28,619 nucleotides of DNA from an uncultured Eubacteriales bacterium (GTDB lineage: Bacteria; Bacillota; Clostridia; Christensenellales; CAG-917): the NCBI GenBank assembly GCA_900549225.1, contig URNP01000017.1, positions 1-28,619 on the forward strand, given 5' to 3'. Below, piece after piece: positions 8,366-15,675 of the stretch (its first letter is position 1; every line of letters begins with the position of its first letter). A program made the position numbers and the translations under genes. Under the pieces are notes generated by a model, which saw nothing but the letters and a program-made list of their open reading frames with translations, had not been told where the DNA came from and ran no database searches.

Positions 8366-9670
8366 TTATTTATCGGCGAGAACGGGAATCCCTGCGTTTT
8401 GAAGTTCGGAGAAGAACTCGTCGGGGAGCGACTTCTCTTTTATCGCTCGTGTGAACGCAAAAGTGGTTTTGCCGTTGGTGGTGATTGCACCGAGATTCTG
8501 CGTGTTGTTTTTGGACACGTTCATATTGAGCACATAACGCTCTACCCCCATACTTTCGGGAGAAATCACGTTGCCCAAATTGCTGAATATTATCGTCTGA
8601 CGAGAGCGCATAAACAATCTGCCAAGGCGCAGTATCGCCGTTTTGAGAAAGAGCGGAACGACTTTCAAGATCCAGTTTTTCTGCGCTTTCACCGTCGTTG
8701 AGATAAAGGCGTCGAGTTTGTCCTTTGCGGTCTTGATTTTGAGTTGGCGTTGCGTTTCCTTTGCGCACTCCTCCACACTCTTAAACTCGGACGGAGCAAT
8801 GATTATTCTGACGAACGTGACGAAATTGCGCATCGTTCTCGACGGGTAAAGCGAGCGAAGATTGACGGGAATCATGATCGCGATAGGCATCTTGTTGCTC
8901 GACACTTTTTCAATCGAGTGCGCAAGCACGCCTGCGATATAAGCCGTGAAAGATACGCCTATCGCTTTTGCGTTTCTTATGACGTCGCTTGCCTCGACCA
9001 CGCCCTCGCTCACGGCATAACCGTCTTTTGACAACGTGCCCTTTATGCGATGAGGCACTTTGCCCGCAAGCGCTTTGAGATTCATCTGTCCGAGCGGAAT
9101 GGGCTTGTAGTTTTTCTCGAAACTATCCTCGACTTCCTCCGCATGCGGCCGACTTTGCCAATCGATAACGCCCTCGTCCTCAACCGTAAAGCCTTTCACT
9201 TCGCGATAACGCTTGACGATACTCTTCAAAAAAGCGAGCGCGCCGTTGCCGTCTGCAAGCGCGTGGAATATTTCAAGCACGATCTGATTGCCGAGCGCAG
9301 ACACTCTAAACCAATATCCGTTGGTGTCGTCGGGATTTATCGGCTTCAAAAGCGTCTCTTCGGCAAACACTTTGCACGGCGCGTCGTTCGGCTCGAAGAA
9401 ATGCCACGCATAGCCTTTTTTAAGTCTGACCTTGTACGCCTCGAATCTCGGCAACACGTCGTTTAGGGCAATTTGCAACGCTTCTTTGTCAACGTCCTCT
9501 TTCATTATCGCGGAAATTCTGAACAGACTTTGCGCTTTTTTCGTGGACATTATGGGATAAAACTTTGCGGAATGGTCAATCTCAAGGCGCATTTTTTTTG
9601 CCTTGTTTTTTGCAGTTTTTCCGCCGTTTTTATCGGTTTTTTCAAGCGTGTCTTTCGTGCGAGTCGACAA
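8366..9670 (-). CDS. Condensation-superfamily acyltransferase (HxxxDG)
   Basis: A 434-residue protein with the HALADG motif (His136, Asp140) of the chloramphenicol-acetyltransferase/condensation-domain/alcohol acetyltransferase superfamily, whose His acts as catalytic base. The order of elements (N-terminal beta strands, HxxxDG, then a second half with YIAGVLAHSIEK and MIPVNLRSLYPSRTMRNFV) fits a stand-alone two-lobed enzyme. Acyl donor and acceptor cannot be read from sequence. The proposed start is a TTG (MSTRTKD) with GGTGG seven bases upstream. An ATG 26 codons in (MRLEIDHS) is the alternative. The N-terminal 26 residues are Lys-rich. It heads the alaS-PHP operon, 54 bases upstream of alaS. 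Confidence 0.75.
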   Translation of the reverse strand: MSTRTKDTLEKTDKNGGKTAKNKAKKMRLEIDHSAKFYPIMSTKKAQSLFRISAIMKEDVDKEALQIALNDVLPRFEAYKVRLKKGYAWHFFEPNDAPCKVFAEETLLKPINPDDTNGYWFRVSALGNQIVLEIFHALADGNGALAFLKSIVKRYREVKGFTVEDEGVIDWQSRPHAEEVEDSFEKNYKPIPLGQMNLKALAGKVPHRIKGTLSKDGYAVSEGVVEASDVIRNAKAIGVSFTAYIAGVLAHSIEKVSSNKMPIAIMIPVNLRSLYPSRTMRNFVTFVRIIIAPSEFKSVEECAKETQRQLKIKTAKDKLDAFISTTVKAQKNWILKVVPLFLKTAILRLGRLFMRSRQTIIFSNLGNVISPESMGVERYVLNMNVSKNNTQNLGAITTNGKTTFAFTRAIKEKSLPDEFFSELQNAGIPVLADK

Positions 9671-9703
9671 ATTTCGCCACCGCCTTTTCTTTATGTTGCA
9701 TAT

Positions 9704-9732
9704 ATTTTATTCTTTTTTAATATTATTGTCAA
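9704..9732 (-). promoter_or_regulatory. Sigma-A promoter of the acyltransferase-alaS-PHP operon
   Basis: On the minus strand a perfect TTGACA (complement at 9727-9732), 17-base spacer and TAAAAT (9704-9709). Transcription should start near 9697, 27 bases before the TTG start. It overlaps the upstream region of the divergent yabP gene, for which I found no clear promoter. Confidence 0.85.
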
Positions 9733-9761
9733 TGAAATGTGCAACGCGCAAAAGGAGCATT

Positions 9762-10073
9762 ATGGATTTTGTCAAAAACTCTCAAAAGAATATAGACCAA
9801 GCCGCAAAGGCAGTGCAAAAAACTTCGCATAAAGTCGAACTCGACCATCTGCACGCAATGAGCGTGACGGGCGTCGAGGACGTGCCTACTTTTACCGACA
9901 AAACTATCGTCATTCGCCTAAAAGGCGAAACCCTCACCGTATCGGGACAGAATCTCTCGGTGAAAAACCTTGACGTGACGGAAGGCAGACTGCAAATCGA
10001 AGGACAGGTGAACGTTCTGAAATATTCGTCGTCCGCAGCGCCGTCGTCGTTTGCAAAACGCATTTTCAAATGA
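9762..10073 (+). CDS. yabP: Spore cortex biosynthesis protein YabP
   Basis: A 103-residue protein of the YabP/YqfC family. In Bacillus subtilis the family is made in the mother cell under sigma-E and is needed for cortex assembly. The diagnostic beta-rich core runs from about residue 25 to 90 (KVELDHLHAMSVTGVEDV; IVIRLKGETLTVSGQNLSV; LDVTEGRLQIEGQV). AAAGGAG lies just before the ATG. The stop overlaps the start of yabQ by four bases (ATGA), so translation is coupled. A sigma-E promoter could not be recognised upstream. Confidence 0.92.
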   Translation: MDFVKNSQKNIDQAAKAVQKTSHKVELDHLHAMSVTGVEDVPTFTDKTIVIRLKGETLTVSGQNLSVKNLDVTEGRLQIEGQVNVLKYSSSAAPSSFAKRIFK

Positions 10074-10378
10074 GCGTTCCTTATCTCGGCGCAAACGCAA
10101 AAACGCAAGCGATATGCTTTGCGCTATGTCTTGCGACAGGACTCGTCGCGGGCGTTTTTGCGCTTCTATATACGAGAAAAGCGGGATTTTTCGAGCGTGC
10201 GCTGACAGACCTTTTCGCAACCGCGGCAATTTGCGCGGGCTTCGTTTGTTGCGTGGAATTCTTTATGCAAGGCAAAGCGTCGGCATACGGCGTTTGCGCA
10301 TACGTTCTCGGCGTGACCGCTCTGCCGCTTCTTTTGTCAAAAATCCGCAAGAAACGGCGCAAAAACAAGGACGAATAA
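10070..10378 (+). CDS. yabQ: Spore cortex biosynthesis protein YabQ
   Basis: A 102-residue membrane protein in the position and topology of YabQ, the mother-cell outer-forespore-membrane protein needed for cortex. Three hydrophobic segments lie at about residues 12-34, 44-64 and 73-90, followed by a basic tail (KIRKKRRKNK). The start overlaps the yabP stop. In B. subtilis yabPQ is followed by divIC and yabR; here an unrelated small gene follows, so the usual neighbours have moved. Identification rests on the yabP coupling plus topology. Confidence 0.85.
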   Translation: MSVPYLGANAKTQAICFALCLATGLVAGVFALLYTRKAGFFERALTDLFATAAICAGFVCCVEFFMQGKASAYGVCAYVLGVTALPLLLSKIRKKRRKNKDE

Positions 10379-10454
10379 TAGCGATATTTGTCTTGTTTTG
10401 TCTTGTATCTTTCTTTTCGAGCGATATGTGGTACCATTTGAAAAGGAGGCGGAT

Positions 10455-10772
10455 ATGAGCAACGTTAAACATAAAAATTGCGCCATGCGGCAACTTGCCA
10501 AAAGTGCAAAAGCAAGGCTTTGCAAAAACGATTACGAAAGCGAAAGCAGTGCGCCGCTCGGCGCAACTCCCGAACAAAAGGAGATATATTTCAAACTTTG
10601 CAAACTCAAAAAGGACGGTGAATCCGTCGTGAATCCCGTGACGAGTTTTGCCGATCCCGAAAAGATGAAAACTCTTTCTCACGACGAAAAACAGCGATAC
10701 ATACTCAGCGTGTGCGCGGACTACGTCAGCATGAAAAAATATATTGACGAAAAGGAGCGAAAAACGGGCTGA
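10455..10772 (+). CDS. Hypothetical protein, 105 residues
   Basis: Not recognised. The start is fixed by a strong AAAAGGAGG ribosome site a few bases before the ATG (MSNVKHKNCAMRQLAKSAKAR). The protein is soluble, basic and likely helical, with four scattered Cys (residues 9, 22, 48 and 84 approximately) that do not form a CxxC pair. There is no signal peptide or membrane segment. It lies 76 bases after yabQ on the same strand; whether it shares the yabPQ transcript is unclear. It could be a sporulation accessory protein by position only. Confidence 0.7.
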   Translation: MSNVKHKNCAMRQLAKSAKARLCKNDYESESSAPLGATPEQKEIYFKLCKLKKDGESVVNPVTSFADPEKMKTLSHDEKQRYILSVCADYVSMKKYIDEKERKTG

Positions 10773-10945
10773 ATTTTCCGCGTAAATTTTTTTGATGCTT
10801 TTTAAGACGTATTTTTCGCACGCAAACCGCGTTTATCTCTTCATTTTGTATGTGTAAACGTCGGTTTTGTGAAAAATCGCGGCTTCTTCGATTTTTGCAC
10901 CGCCTTTTTCGGTCGAAATTTTAATAAAATTTTCCCTTTCTATCA
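10773..10945. other. Gap of about 230 bases with a possible 37-codon minus-strand ORF
   Basis: No established gene. On the minus strand an ATG at 10946 opens a 37-codon frame (MIEREN...) ending in TAA at 10833. The residue mix is protein-like (Lys/Glu-rich with hydrophobic spacing), but there is no ribosome site and its start overlaps the -35 box of the next gene's promoter. It may be a gene remnant. The rest is AT-rich leader for the downstream gene. Confidence 0.3.
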
Positions 10946-10974
10946 TTGACTTTATCGCGCGATAATAATATAAT
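10946..10974 (+). promoter_or_regulatory. Sigma-A promoter of the zinc-ribbon membrane protein gene
   Basis: TTGACT (10946-10951), 17 bases, TATAAT (10969-10974). Expected start near 10981, giving a short leader that carries the AAGGAG ribosome site before the ATG at 11006. Confidence 0.85.
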
Positions 10975-11005
10975 ATCAAAAGAATAGTTTTTAAGGAGAT
11001 GAACT

Positions 11006-11797
11006 ATGTACACTAGATGTCCCAGTTGCAGAGCCGAAATCAGTTTCGAGCCCCCTGCGAATATGGAATCACTTCCCGACGGATACAAGCATCGCATCAA
11101 ATGCCCCAGTTGCGGAGTGACCATTGGCGTTAAAATCAACAAAATAGACACAACTCCCGCCACGCTCGTTCAACAAGCGCCGGCATATACTCAACCCCAA
11201 ACGAACTTTGAACCCGTTTACGCAAACGAGGAAGCCGCGGCAGTGCCTCAAACCAAAGTCAAGGCAAAACACAGCGGCATCGGCAGAAACGTCACGATGA
11301 TGATTATGTCACTTCTCTTCGTTGCGTTGTCGGTCGTGGGTTACCTCGTCAATGCGGGCACAATCAAAACCGATTTGTTCGGAATCTCTTGGTTTGACGG
11401 TATCACTTATTGGAATATGCTCATCCAAGACGCAGACGCATTCTCGCTCTTGTTTAGCGATGTTCTCGGCGGTATTTTGACAATCATACCTATGATTTTG
11501 TTCACGCTTGCAGGCATCAACTTCATCGTCGCACTCGTATCCGCTTGCGGCAAGAAGTACGGCAGAGCGTACAATCTCGTTATGAGCGTCATTTTGGCAG
11601 GATTGTCCGTCTTTATGGTCTTCTACCCCTTCATTTGCTTCAATACGGAAGGCGAAGAATTGTTGCCGTACTTGCTCGGGATCGTCGAAGAACAAGAATT
11701 TGCATTGTTCGTGTCGGCAGGACTCGGCTTGTTGCAACTCATTCTCGGTCTTTGCTTCTGCAAGTCCTTGAAAAGAAAAGACAAAAAAGTCAAATAA
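11006..11797 (+). CDS. Zinc-ribbon multi-pass membrane protein
   Basis: Function not recognised. The 263-residue protein starts with a zinc ribbon: Cys5/Cys8 (CPSC) and Cys33/Cys36 (CPSCG). It resembles the MJ0042/zinc_ribbon class found at the N-terminus of many Gram-positive membrane proteins. A Gln/Pro-rich linker (about 50-85) follows, then four hydrophobic segments (roughly 96-115, 151-185, 191-212 and 236-255) and a Lys-rich cytoplasmic tail (KSLKRKDKKVK). AAGGAG precedes the ATG. It has its own promoter and terminator, so it is monocistronic. The ribbon probably faces the cytoplasm. Confidence 0.8.
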   Translation: MYTRCPSCRAEISFEPPANMESLPDGYKHRIKCPSCGVTIGVKINKIDTTPATLVQQAPAYTQPQTNFEPVYANEEAAAVPQTKVKAKHSGIGRNVTMMIMSLLFVALSVVGYLVNAGTIKTDLFGISWFDGITYWNMLIQDADAFSLLFSDVLGGILTIIPMILFTLAGINFIVALVSACGKKYGRAYNLVMSVILAGLSVFMVFYPFICFNTEGEELLPYLLGIVEEQEFALFVSAGLGLLQLILGLCFCKSLKRKDKKVK

Positions 11798-11817
11798 TTG
11801 CGACTGACAAAAACCAA

Positions 11818-11850
11818 AGCCATCGGCGATTGCCGATGGCTTTTTGTTTT
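11818..11850 (+). terminator. Intrinsic terminator after the zinc-ribbon membrane protein gene
   Basis: AGCCATCGGC (11818-11827), loop gatt, GCCGATGGCT (11832-11841), then a T-rich run to 11850. A classic Rho-independent terminator 20 bases after the stop. Confidence 0.92.
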
Positions 11851-11951
11851 TAACATGCTTGCTGTTTGAGTGAAAACGCATCTATGCATCATATGCTTCA
11901 CACAACAAAGCGATACCTTACTACGTTCGAATTGTGAAAAATTACTAAATT

Positions 11952-12087
11952 ATCCGCTTGCGTGCATAACACGCAAATTGCATTTTGCCGCTCGCGCCAC
12001 AGGCGCAAATACCAAGCAAGCACTCGCGCGGAATTGCGGTTTGATTTCTCGCCCGTCTTATTTTGATAGCAGAGAGGGCTTGCGCGG
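11952..12087 (-). repeat. Family-2 structured repeat, copy E4
   Basis: Read on the minus strand it matches the other family-2 copies: CCGCGCAAGC, then GCTATCAAAATAAGACGGGCGAG, CGCAATTCCGCG, TGCTTGCTTGG, and a terminal GCGCC-TGTG-GCGC hairpin. It is the most diverged copy. It lies downstream of ypeB in the same orientation, beyond family-1 copy C. No gene is present between 11851 and 12313. Confidence 0.65.
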
Positions 12088-12093
12088 ATAGTA

Positions 12094-12169
12094 GAGTGAC
12101 AAACAAGCGTGACTCTTGGCAATAGACAAGTTTGTCTGTTGCCATTGCCACAGCGACCGTTTGTCACTC
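12094..12169. repeat. Nested palindrome between repeat elements
   Basis: An 11-bp perfect outer stem (GAGTGACAAAC 12094-12104 with GTTTGTCACTC 12159-12169) encloses a second hairpin (GGCAA/TTGCC at 12118-12122 and 12139-12143; AGACAA/TTGTCT at 12124-12129 and 12132-12137). It sits between copy E4 and copy C and may form part of one larger folded region after ypeB. Confidence 0.7.
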
Positions 12170-12189
12170 ACGCTCAATAGCGCGGTTTG

Positions 12190-12317
12190 GTAAAATGTGA
12201 TATTGAGATGAAGAACAAGGAAAAACCCTTTTGCGAATCCGCCCAACGTACCAAACAGTACGTGACGGGTGAGCAAAAGGGCTTTGACGCAGTTATTCGC
12301 TCAATAGCGCATTTTAC
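12190..12317 (-). repeat. Family-1 3'-end hairpin element, copy C, overlapping the ypeB stop
   Basis: Outer arms GTAAAATG-tga-TATTGAG (12190-12207) and CTCAATA-gcg-CATTTTAC (12300-12317) pair around an inner CCCTTTTGC/GCAAAAGGG stem (12226-12234, 12273-12281) and an apical ACGTAC-caaaca-GTACGT (12246-12263). The ypeB stop codon (12314-12316) is inside the outer arm. On the ypeB mRNA strand the inner stem is followed by TTTTTCCTTGTTCTTCATC, the family tail. A 13-bp direct repeat, CGCTCAATAGCGC, occurs at 12171-12183 and 12298-12310 and could be a target-site duplication. Confidence 0.8.
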
Positions 12318-13705
12318 GCGGTGCGCTGACCAAGATCGTCCTCTATAACATACAATATATTCACCTCTTCACCCGTGCGCGCGTCAATATAGATATAGTA
12401 AACGCCGTTTTGGTGGCACTCGAACTCATAGGCGAGAACTTCACGCGTTTCACGAAGCGGTATGAGGGCAAGTCTACCTTGACGAATGGCAGGAATCGAT
12501 ACGTGATTGGTTGCGGTTTCAAGGGAAATTGCGGGCGCGTCGAGTGTTCGCGGACAATGGTTGAAAGCATAGTGGGTGGCGTCGAATCCGATGATTGAAT
12601 TGTCGGATTCTCGCACTTTGACTTTGACAAGGTCGGGATAAAGAATAACGCCGTCTTGCAAGGGTGCAAGATTGATGACGCACTCGCCGTCGGAGGACGA
12701 CGACCATACGACGAACATGTCTTCAAAGCCTGCCGATCGGGCAAAAGCAAGCGCACGCTCCTGACAGGTTTTGCTTGCCTCGGTTATGCTTGCGCTCTGC
12801 GCTTCCCCTTTCGAATTGAACGAGATGAGCATACCGCCGCGTTTTGCAATCTGAACATACGCACTCTCGCCGTTTATCGCCACGGTGTAATCGAGAGTGA
12901 CTATATCGCCGTTCGCTTCCGAAACGTATTGAATTTCGGACGGTTTGAGTGCAGACAAATGTTCTTTGACAAGTTCCGCTCCCTGCTCCGCCGTGATTTC
13001 TTCGCCTTGAAGTCCTTTCGCTTCTCTATTCTCCAACGCAGACGAGAACGGTCCGTCGTATATCATTTCCGGATACTCGAAACTCGGTTCGGCAAACGAC
13101 GAGAAAGATTGCACGAACACGTCGAGCGCACCGTCGTCGGAGAGGTCGAGGTCTGCCTCGTCGAGATTTCTCTGCACTCTTTCAAGCGCTCTTTGATACT
13201 CGTCTGCAACTTCGCCCATTTTGAAGAGCGTTGCCCTGTCCTGCTCGCTCAACGATTTGCCGTTGGCAAGTTGAAGCGCAAGCGTGTGCGAATAATCGCC
13301 GAGTTGATTGACGAATTTCTGCGCTTTGAGAATGCCGTCGTCGTCCGCCTTGAAAGTTGAGAGATTGCCTGCGGCAAGTTCGGACGCGCTCCAAACCTCA
13401 TAAAGAAGGGATTGTTGCATACTCTTTGAGTTGGACACGCTTATCTTGCGCAGATTTATGCCCAAGTCGCTTGCGCCGTCGAGAAGGTCAAAATAGGCCC
13501 TTTGATATATCGCATCGATCTGTCGCTGATACGCCTCGTGCGTGTTTACGCTGGTTTGCGCATAATAAAGCGCAACCGAAAGACCGACTACCGCACTTGC
13601 AAAGAGGCCGAGCACAGTGCCTAAAACGGCGGTTTTCACCACCTTGGAGGACGGTTTTTTCTTTTTTTCGGATTGATTGCATCGTTTGTTGTCATTCTTT
13701 TTCAT
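12314..13705 (-). CDS. ypeB: Germination protein YpeB
   Basis: A 463-residue partner of the cortex-lytic enzyme SleB. In Bacillus the two proteins stabilise each other in the dormant spore. A Lys-rich N-terminus precedes one transmembrane/signal segment (about 24-48, VVKTAVLGTVLGLFASAVVG). The helical YpeB domain follows, with the typical YQRAYFDLLDGASDLGINLRK stretch near 67-87. The C-terminal half is PepSY-like (GGMLISFNSKGEA; PDLVKVKVRESDNSIIGFDA; VYYIYIDARTGEEVNILYV). AAAGGAG lies before the ATG. The gene starts 12 bases after sleB. Its stop codon is in the arm of repeat copy C. Confidence 0.95.
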   Translation of the reverse strand: MKKNDNKRCNQSEKKKKPSSKVVKTAVLGTVLGLFASAVVGLSVALYYAQTSVNTHEAYQRQIDAIYQRAYFDLLDGASDLGINLRKISVSNSKSMQQSLLYEVWSASELAAGNLSTFKADDDGILKAQKFVNQLGDYSHTLALQLANGKSLSEQDRATLFKMGEVADEYQRALERVQRNLDEADLDLSDDGALDVFVQSFSSFAEPSFEYPEMIYDGPFSSALENREAKGLQGEEITAEQGAELVKEHLSALKPSEIQYVSEANGDIVTLDYTVAINGESAYVQIAKRGGMLISFNSKGEAQSASITEASKTCQERALAFARSAGFEDMFVVWSSSSDGECVINLAPLQDGVILYPDLVKVKVRESDNSIIGFDATHYAFNHCPRTLDAPAISLETATNHVSIPAIRQGRLALIPLRETREVLAYEFECHQNGVYYIYIDARTGEEVNILYVIEDDLGQRTA

Positions 13706-13717
13706 ATTTTATCTCCT

Positions 13718-14416
13718 TTAACAAAAGGCGTGATTGCCTATCGAGAGTTTGATCGTGCGCGAGAGCATCCACTTGCTCGTTGCCGTGCGCGGATTGTAGT
13801 AGAACAAACACCCGTACGTCGGATCCCAACCGTTGAGAGCGTCTTTTGCGGCGTTGTATGCGGACCGATTGGGTGTAAGATTGATTTGCCCGTCGCTCAC
13901 ACAATCGAACGCGCCCGACTGATACACCACGCCCGCAACGCTGTTGGGGAAAGACGAAGAACGCACGCGATTAAGCACGACGGCCGCAACCGCGACTTGT
14001 CCCGTGTACGGCTCACCCCTTGCCTCGCCGTAAACGACCCTTGCAAGCAGATTGAGATCGGTTGACGACGTCGAGGACGACGTACTCGTCGTGCTTGACA
14101 AACTTATGCCGAGCGCTTGCGCCGTGCGCGTGCCTACGATGCCGTCTGCGGTGAGACCGTTTTTCTTTTGGAAAGCAATGACGGCGGCTTTCGTCTTTGC
14201 GCCGAATATGCCGTCTGCGCTACCTTTGAGATAGCCCCACTTTATAAGTTTTTGTTGAACGGTTTTGACAAGATCTCCTCGCGACCCTTGCTTGAGAGTT
14301 GCCGCGTCCGCAACATCCTGCGTTTCAACGAAAAGCAAACTCATTATCGAAACAAGCACTAGAGCAAATGCAAAAATCAAAATCACGCTCTTTTTTGCCG
14401 TGGAATTACGATTCAT
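13718..14416 (-). CDS. sleB: Spore cortex-lytic enzyme SleB
   Basis: A lytic transglycosylase that degrades spore cortex peptidoglycan during germination. The 232-residue protein has an N-terminal signal peptide (about 1-38, ending VADAA). A PG_binding_1 domain follows (about 42-103; GSRGDLVKTVQQKLIKWGYL, DGIFGAKTKAAVIAFQ). A Ser/Thr linker (106-120) leads to the Hydrolase_2/SleB catalytic domain (121-232) with the catalytic Glu131 in YGEARGE and the conserved GAFDCVSDGQIN and YYNP segments. AGAGGTGA precedes the ATG. It is the first gene of the sleB-ypeB operon and divergent from spoIIR. A sigma-G promoter is expected, but I could not match one with confidence. Confidence 0.96.
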   Translation of the reverse strand: MNRNSTAKKSVILIFAFALVLVSIMSLLFVETQDVADAATLKQGSRGDLVKTVQQKLIKWGYLKGSADGIFGAKTKAAVIAFQKKNGLTADGIVGTRTAQALGISLSSTTSTSSSTSSTDLNLLARVVYGEARGEPYTGQVAVAAVVLNRVRSSSFPNSVAGVVYQSGAFDCVSDGQINLTPNRSAYNAAKDALNGWDPTYGCLFYYNPRTATSKWMLSRTIKLSIGNHAFC

Positions 14417-14467
14417 ATTTCACCTCTTGTTTTCGATAGTCTTTCACTTCGTCAAGTTTTTATGCAC

Positions 14468-14496
14468 GTATAACAAAAGGACAAGGCGGCAATAAT
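14468..14496 (+). promoter_or_regulatory. Sigma-F promoter of spoIIR
   Basis: GTATA (14468-14472), 15 bases, GGCAATAAT (14488-14496) followed by A. This matches the B. subtilis sigma-F consensus (GYATA; GGnnAnAHTR) at every defined position with the preferred spacer. Sigma-F is the known regulator of spoIIR in the forespore. The expected +1 is at about 14503, the A of the start codon. Confidence 0.8.
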
Positions 14497-14502
14497 ACCG
14501 CT

Positions 14503-15051
14503 ATGAAAAAAGCAACTATAGTTTTGATTGCAACCGTATCCGTTTTGATTTTATCCGCGCTTTTGCTGTGCGCCTGCGACAGCGCTCCATCGCAAGAAGA
14601 ACTTGCAAACGAGTGCATAAGAATACATATACGAGCAAACTCAAACAGCGAGCAAGACCAAGCCGTAAAACTCAAAGTGCGTGATGAAATCACCGAGTAT
14701 TTGAGCGGCAGACTTGACGGTTGCAAGAGCAAAGAAGACGCAAGAAGAACTCTCGAAAAAGAAAAATCAAATCTTGTCAAAATCGCAAATAAAACGCTTT
14801 ATGCGAACGATTTTGAATATAAAGCCTCGATTGCGCTGAAAAACGAATATTTCCCCGACAGAAAGTACGACGGTTACGACTTCCCCGAAGGCAACTACGA
14901 TGCACTGATAATTTATCTCGGAGAAGGCGTCGGAGACAACTGGTGGTGCGTGGCTTTCCCGCCTCTTTGCTTCTGTCCCGAGAGTGACGACTCCGAAAAA
15001 GTCGTGTATAAGTCCTGGGTGAAAGAGTGGCTGGACAAACTGTTTTCTTGA
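14503..15051 (+). CDS. spoIIR: Stage II sporulation protein R
   Basis: Secreted signalling protein made in the forespore. It activates SpoIIGA in the mother-cell membrane so that pro-sigma-E is processed. The 182 residues start with a signal peptide (about 1-25; LLCAC could also act as a lipobox). The hallmark family segments follow: RIHIRANSNSEQDQAVKLKV (40-59), EGNYDALIIYLGEGVGDN, and WWCVAFPPLCF (147-157). No Shine-Dalgarno sequence lies before the ATG, and no other in-frame start would keep the signal peptide. The upstream sigma-F-type promoter would start transcription at the ATG, so the mRNA may be leaderless. Divergent from sleB. Confidence 0.96.
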   Translation: MKKATIVLIATVSVLILSALLLCACDSAPSQEELANECIRIHIRANSNSEQDQAVKLKVRDEITEYLSGRLDGCKSKEDARRTLEKEKSNLVKIANKTLYANDFEYKASIALKNEYFPDRKYDGYDFPEGNYDALIIYLGEGVGDNWWCVAFPPLCFCPESDDSEKVVYKSWVKEWLDKLFS

Positions 15052-15107
15052 CGAGGTATACTATTGATTTTTTGACAGACAATAATAAAAATCAAAAGGA
15101 GCAAACC

Positions 15108-15524
15108 ATGAAAATTTATAGAGAAATAGTGCGCAACACCGCAATGGGCGCGCAGTCAATCGACAATATGATGAACTATATCGATTGCGAAAAAATGAAA
15201 AACCTCGTCCTCTCTCAAAAGGAAACCATGGAGGAATTTTATCAAAAAGCAAAATCCGAACTCAGCGAAAAAGAACTCGAGGACGCTCAAACGAATCCCG
15301 TGCAACGAATGATGCTCAAAGCGGGAGTCAAAATGAACGCCGGCATAAACAGTTCTTGCTCGCACCTTGCGTCAATGCTCATCGACGGTTACAACATGGG
15401 CATCGAAAGCGTGCAAAAGTGCATCAACGAACTCAATCGCGACGGCGTTGACGTCCCCGATCTTGCGAAAGATCTTATGAAAGTCTACGACAAAAACATC
15501 AAGGCATTGCGTGCATATTTGTGA
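15108..15524 (+). CDS. Hypothetical all-helical protein, 138 residues
   Basis: Not recognised. AAAAGGAGC precedes the ATG (MKIYREIVRNTAMGAQSIDNM). The sequence predicts several amphipathic helices (about 1-25, 29-58, 66-95 and 100-137) with repeated Met and Asn, resembling four-helix, ferritin-like or coat-associated small proteins. Iron-ligand ExxH pairs are not evident. It starts 56 bases after spoIIR on the same strand. A GTATA and a GACAATAAT lie upstream, but 17 bases apart, so a sigma-F-type promoter is only a weak possibility. A sporulation role is inferred from location alone. Confidence 0.7.
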   Translation: MKIYREIVRNTAMGAQSIDNMMNYIDCEKMKNLVLSQKETMEEFYQKAKSELSEKELEDAQTNPVQRMMLKAGVKMNAGINSSCSHLASMLIDGYNMGIESVQKCINELNRDGVDVPDLAKDLMKVYDKNIKALRAYL

Positions 15525-15553
15525 CAATGCGCCCCTAAAAAGCCATTGAAAAC

Positions 15554-15578
15554 GGCGCGCAAAAATCTCTTTTGCGCC
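15554..15578 (+). terminator. Hairpin after the 138-residue gene
   Basis: GGCGCgCAAAA and TTTTGCGCC pair around atctc, 30 bases after the stop codon. The T run is short, so termination is likely but not certain. Confidence 0.45.
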
Positions 15579-15588
15579 TAAACTCAAA

Positions 15589-15616
15589 ACGAAAACCGCC
15601 TAAATCAAGGCGGTTT
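15589..15616 (-). terminator. Intrinsic terminator after the transglutaminase-like lipoprotein gene
   Basis: On the minus strand AACCGCCT and AGGCGGTT pair around tgattt and are followed by TTCGTTTTG. It lies about 60 bases past the stop codon at 15676. The plus strand has a weaker T tract, so some bidirectional activity is possible. Confidence 0.7.
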
Positions 15617-15675
15617 CTCTTATGTTTTTCGTTTGCAAAAACTGCAAATTTTGAATTTGGATGTCTTGAAAAGCC

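Noticed and set aside
10921..11163. 80-codon minus-strand frame starting MAGVVSIL
   Set aside because: Antisense to the zinc-ribbon gene and across its promoter; no ribosome site.
14417..14467. Sigma-G promoter for sleB
   Set aside because: A TGCATA lies upstream, but no CATnHTA-type -10 follows at 17-18 bases, so I do not annotate it.
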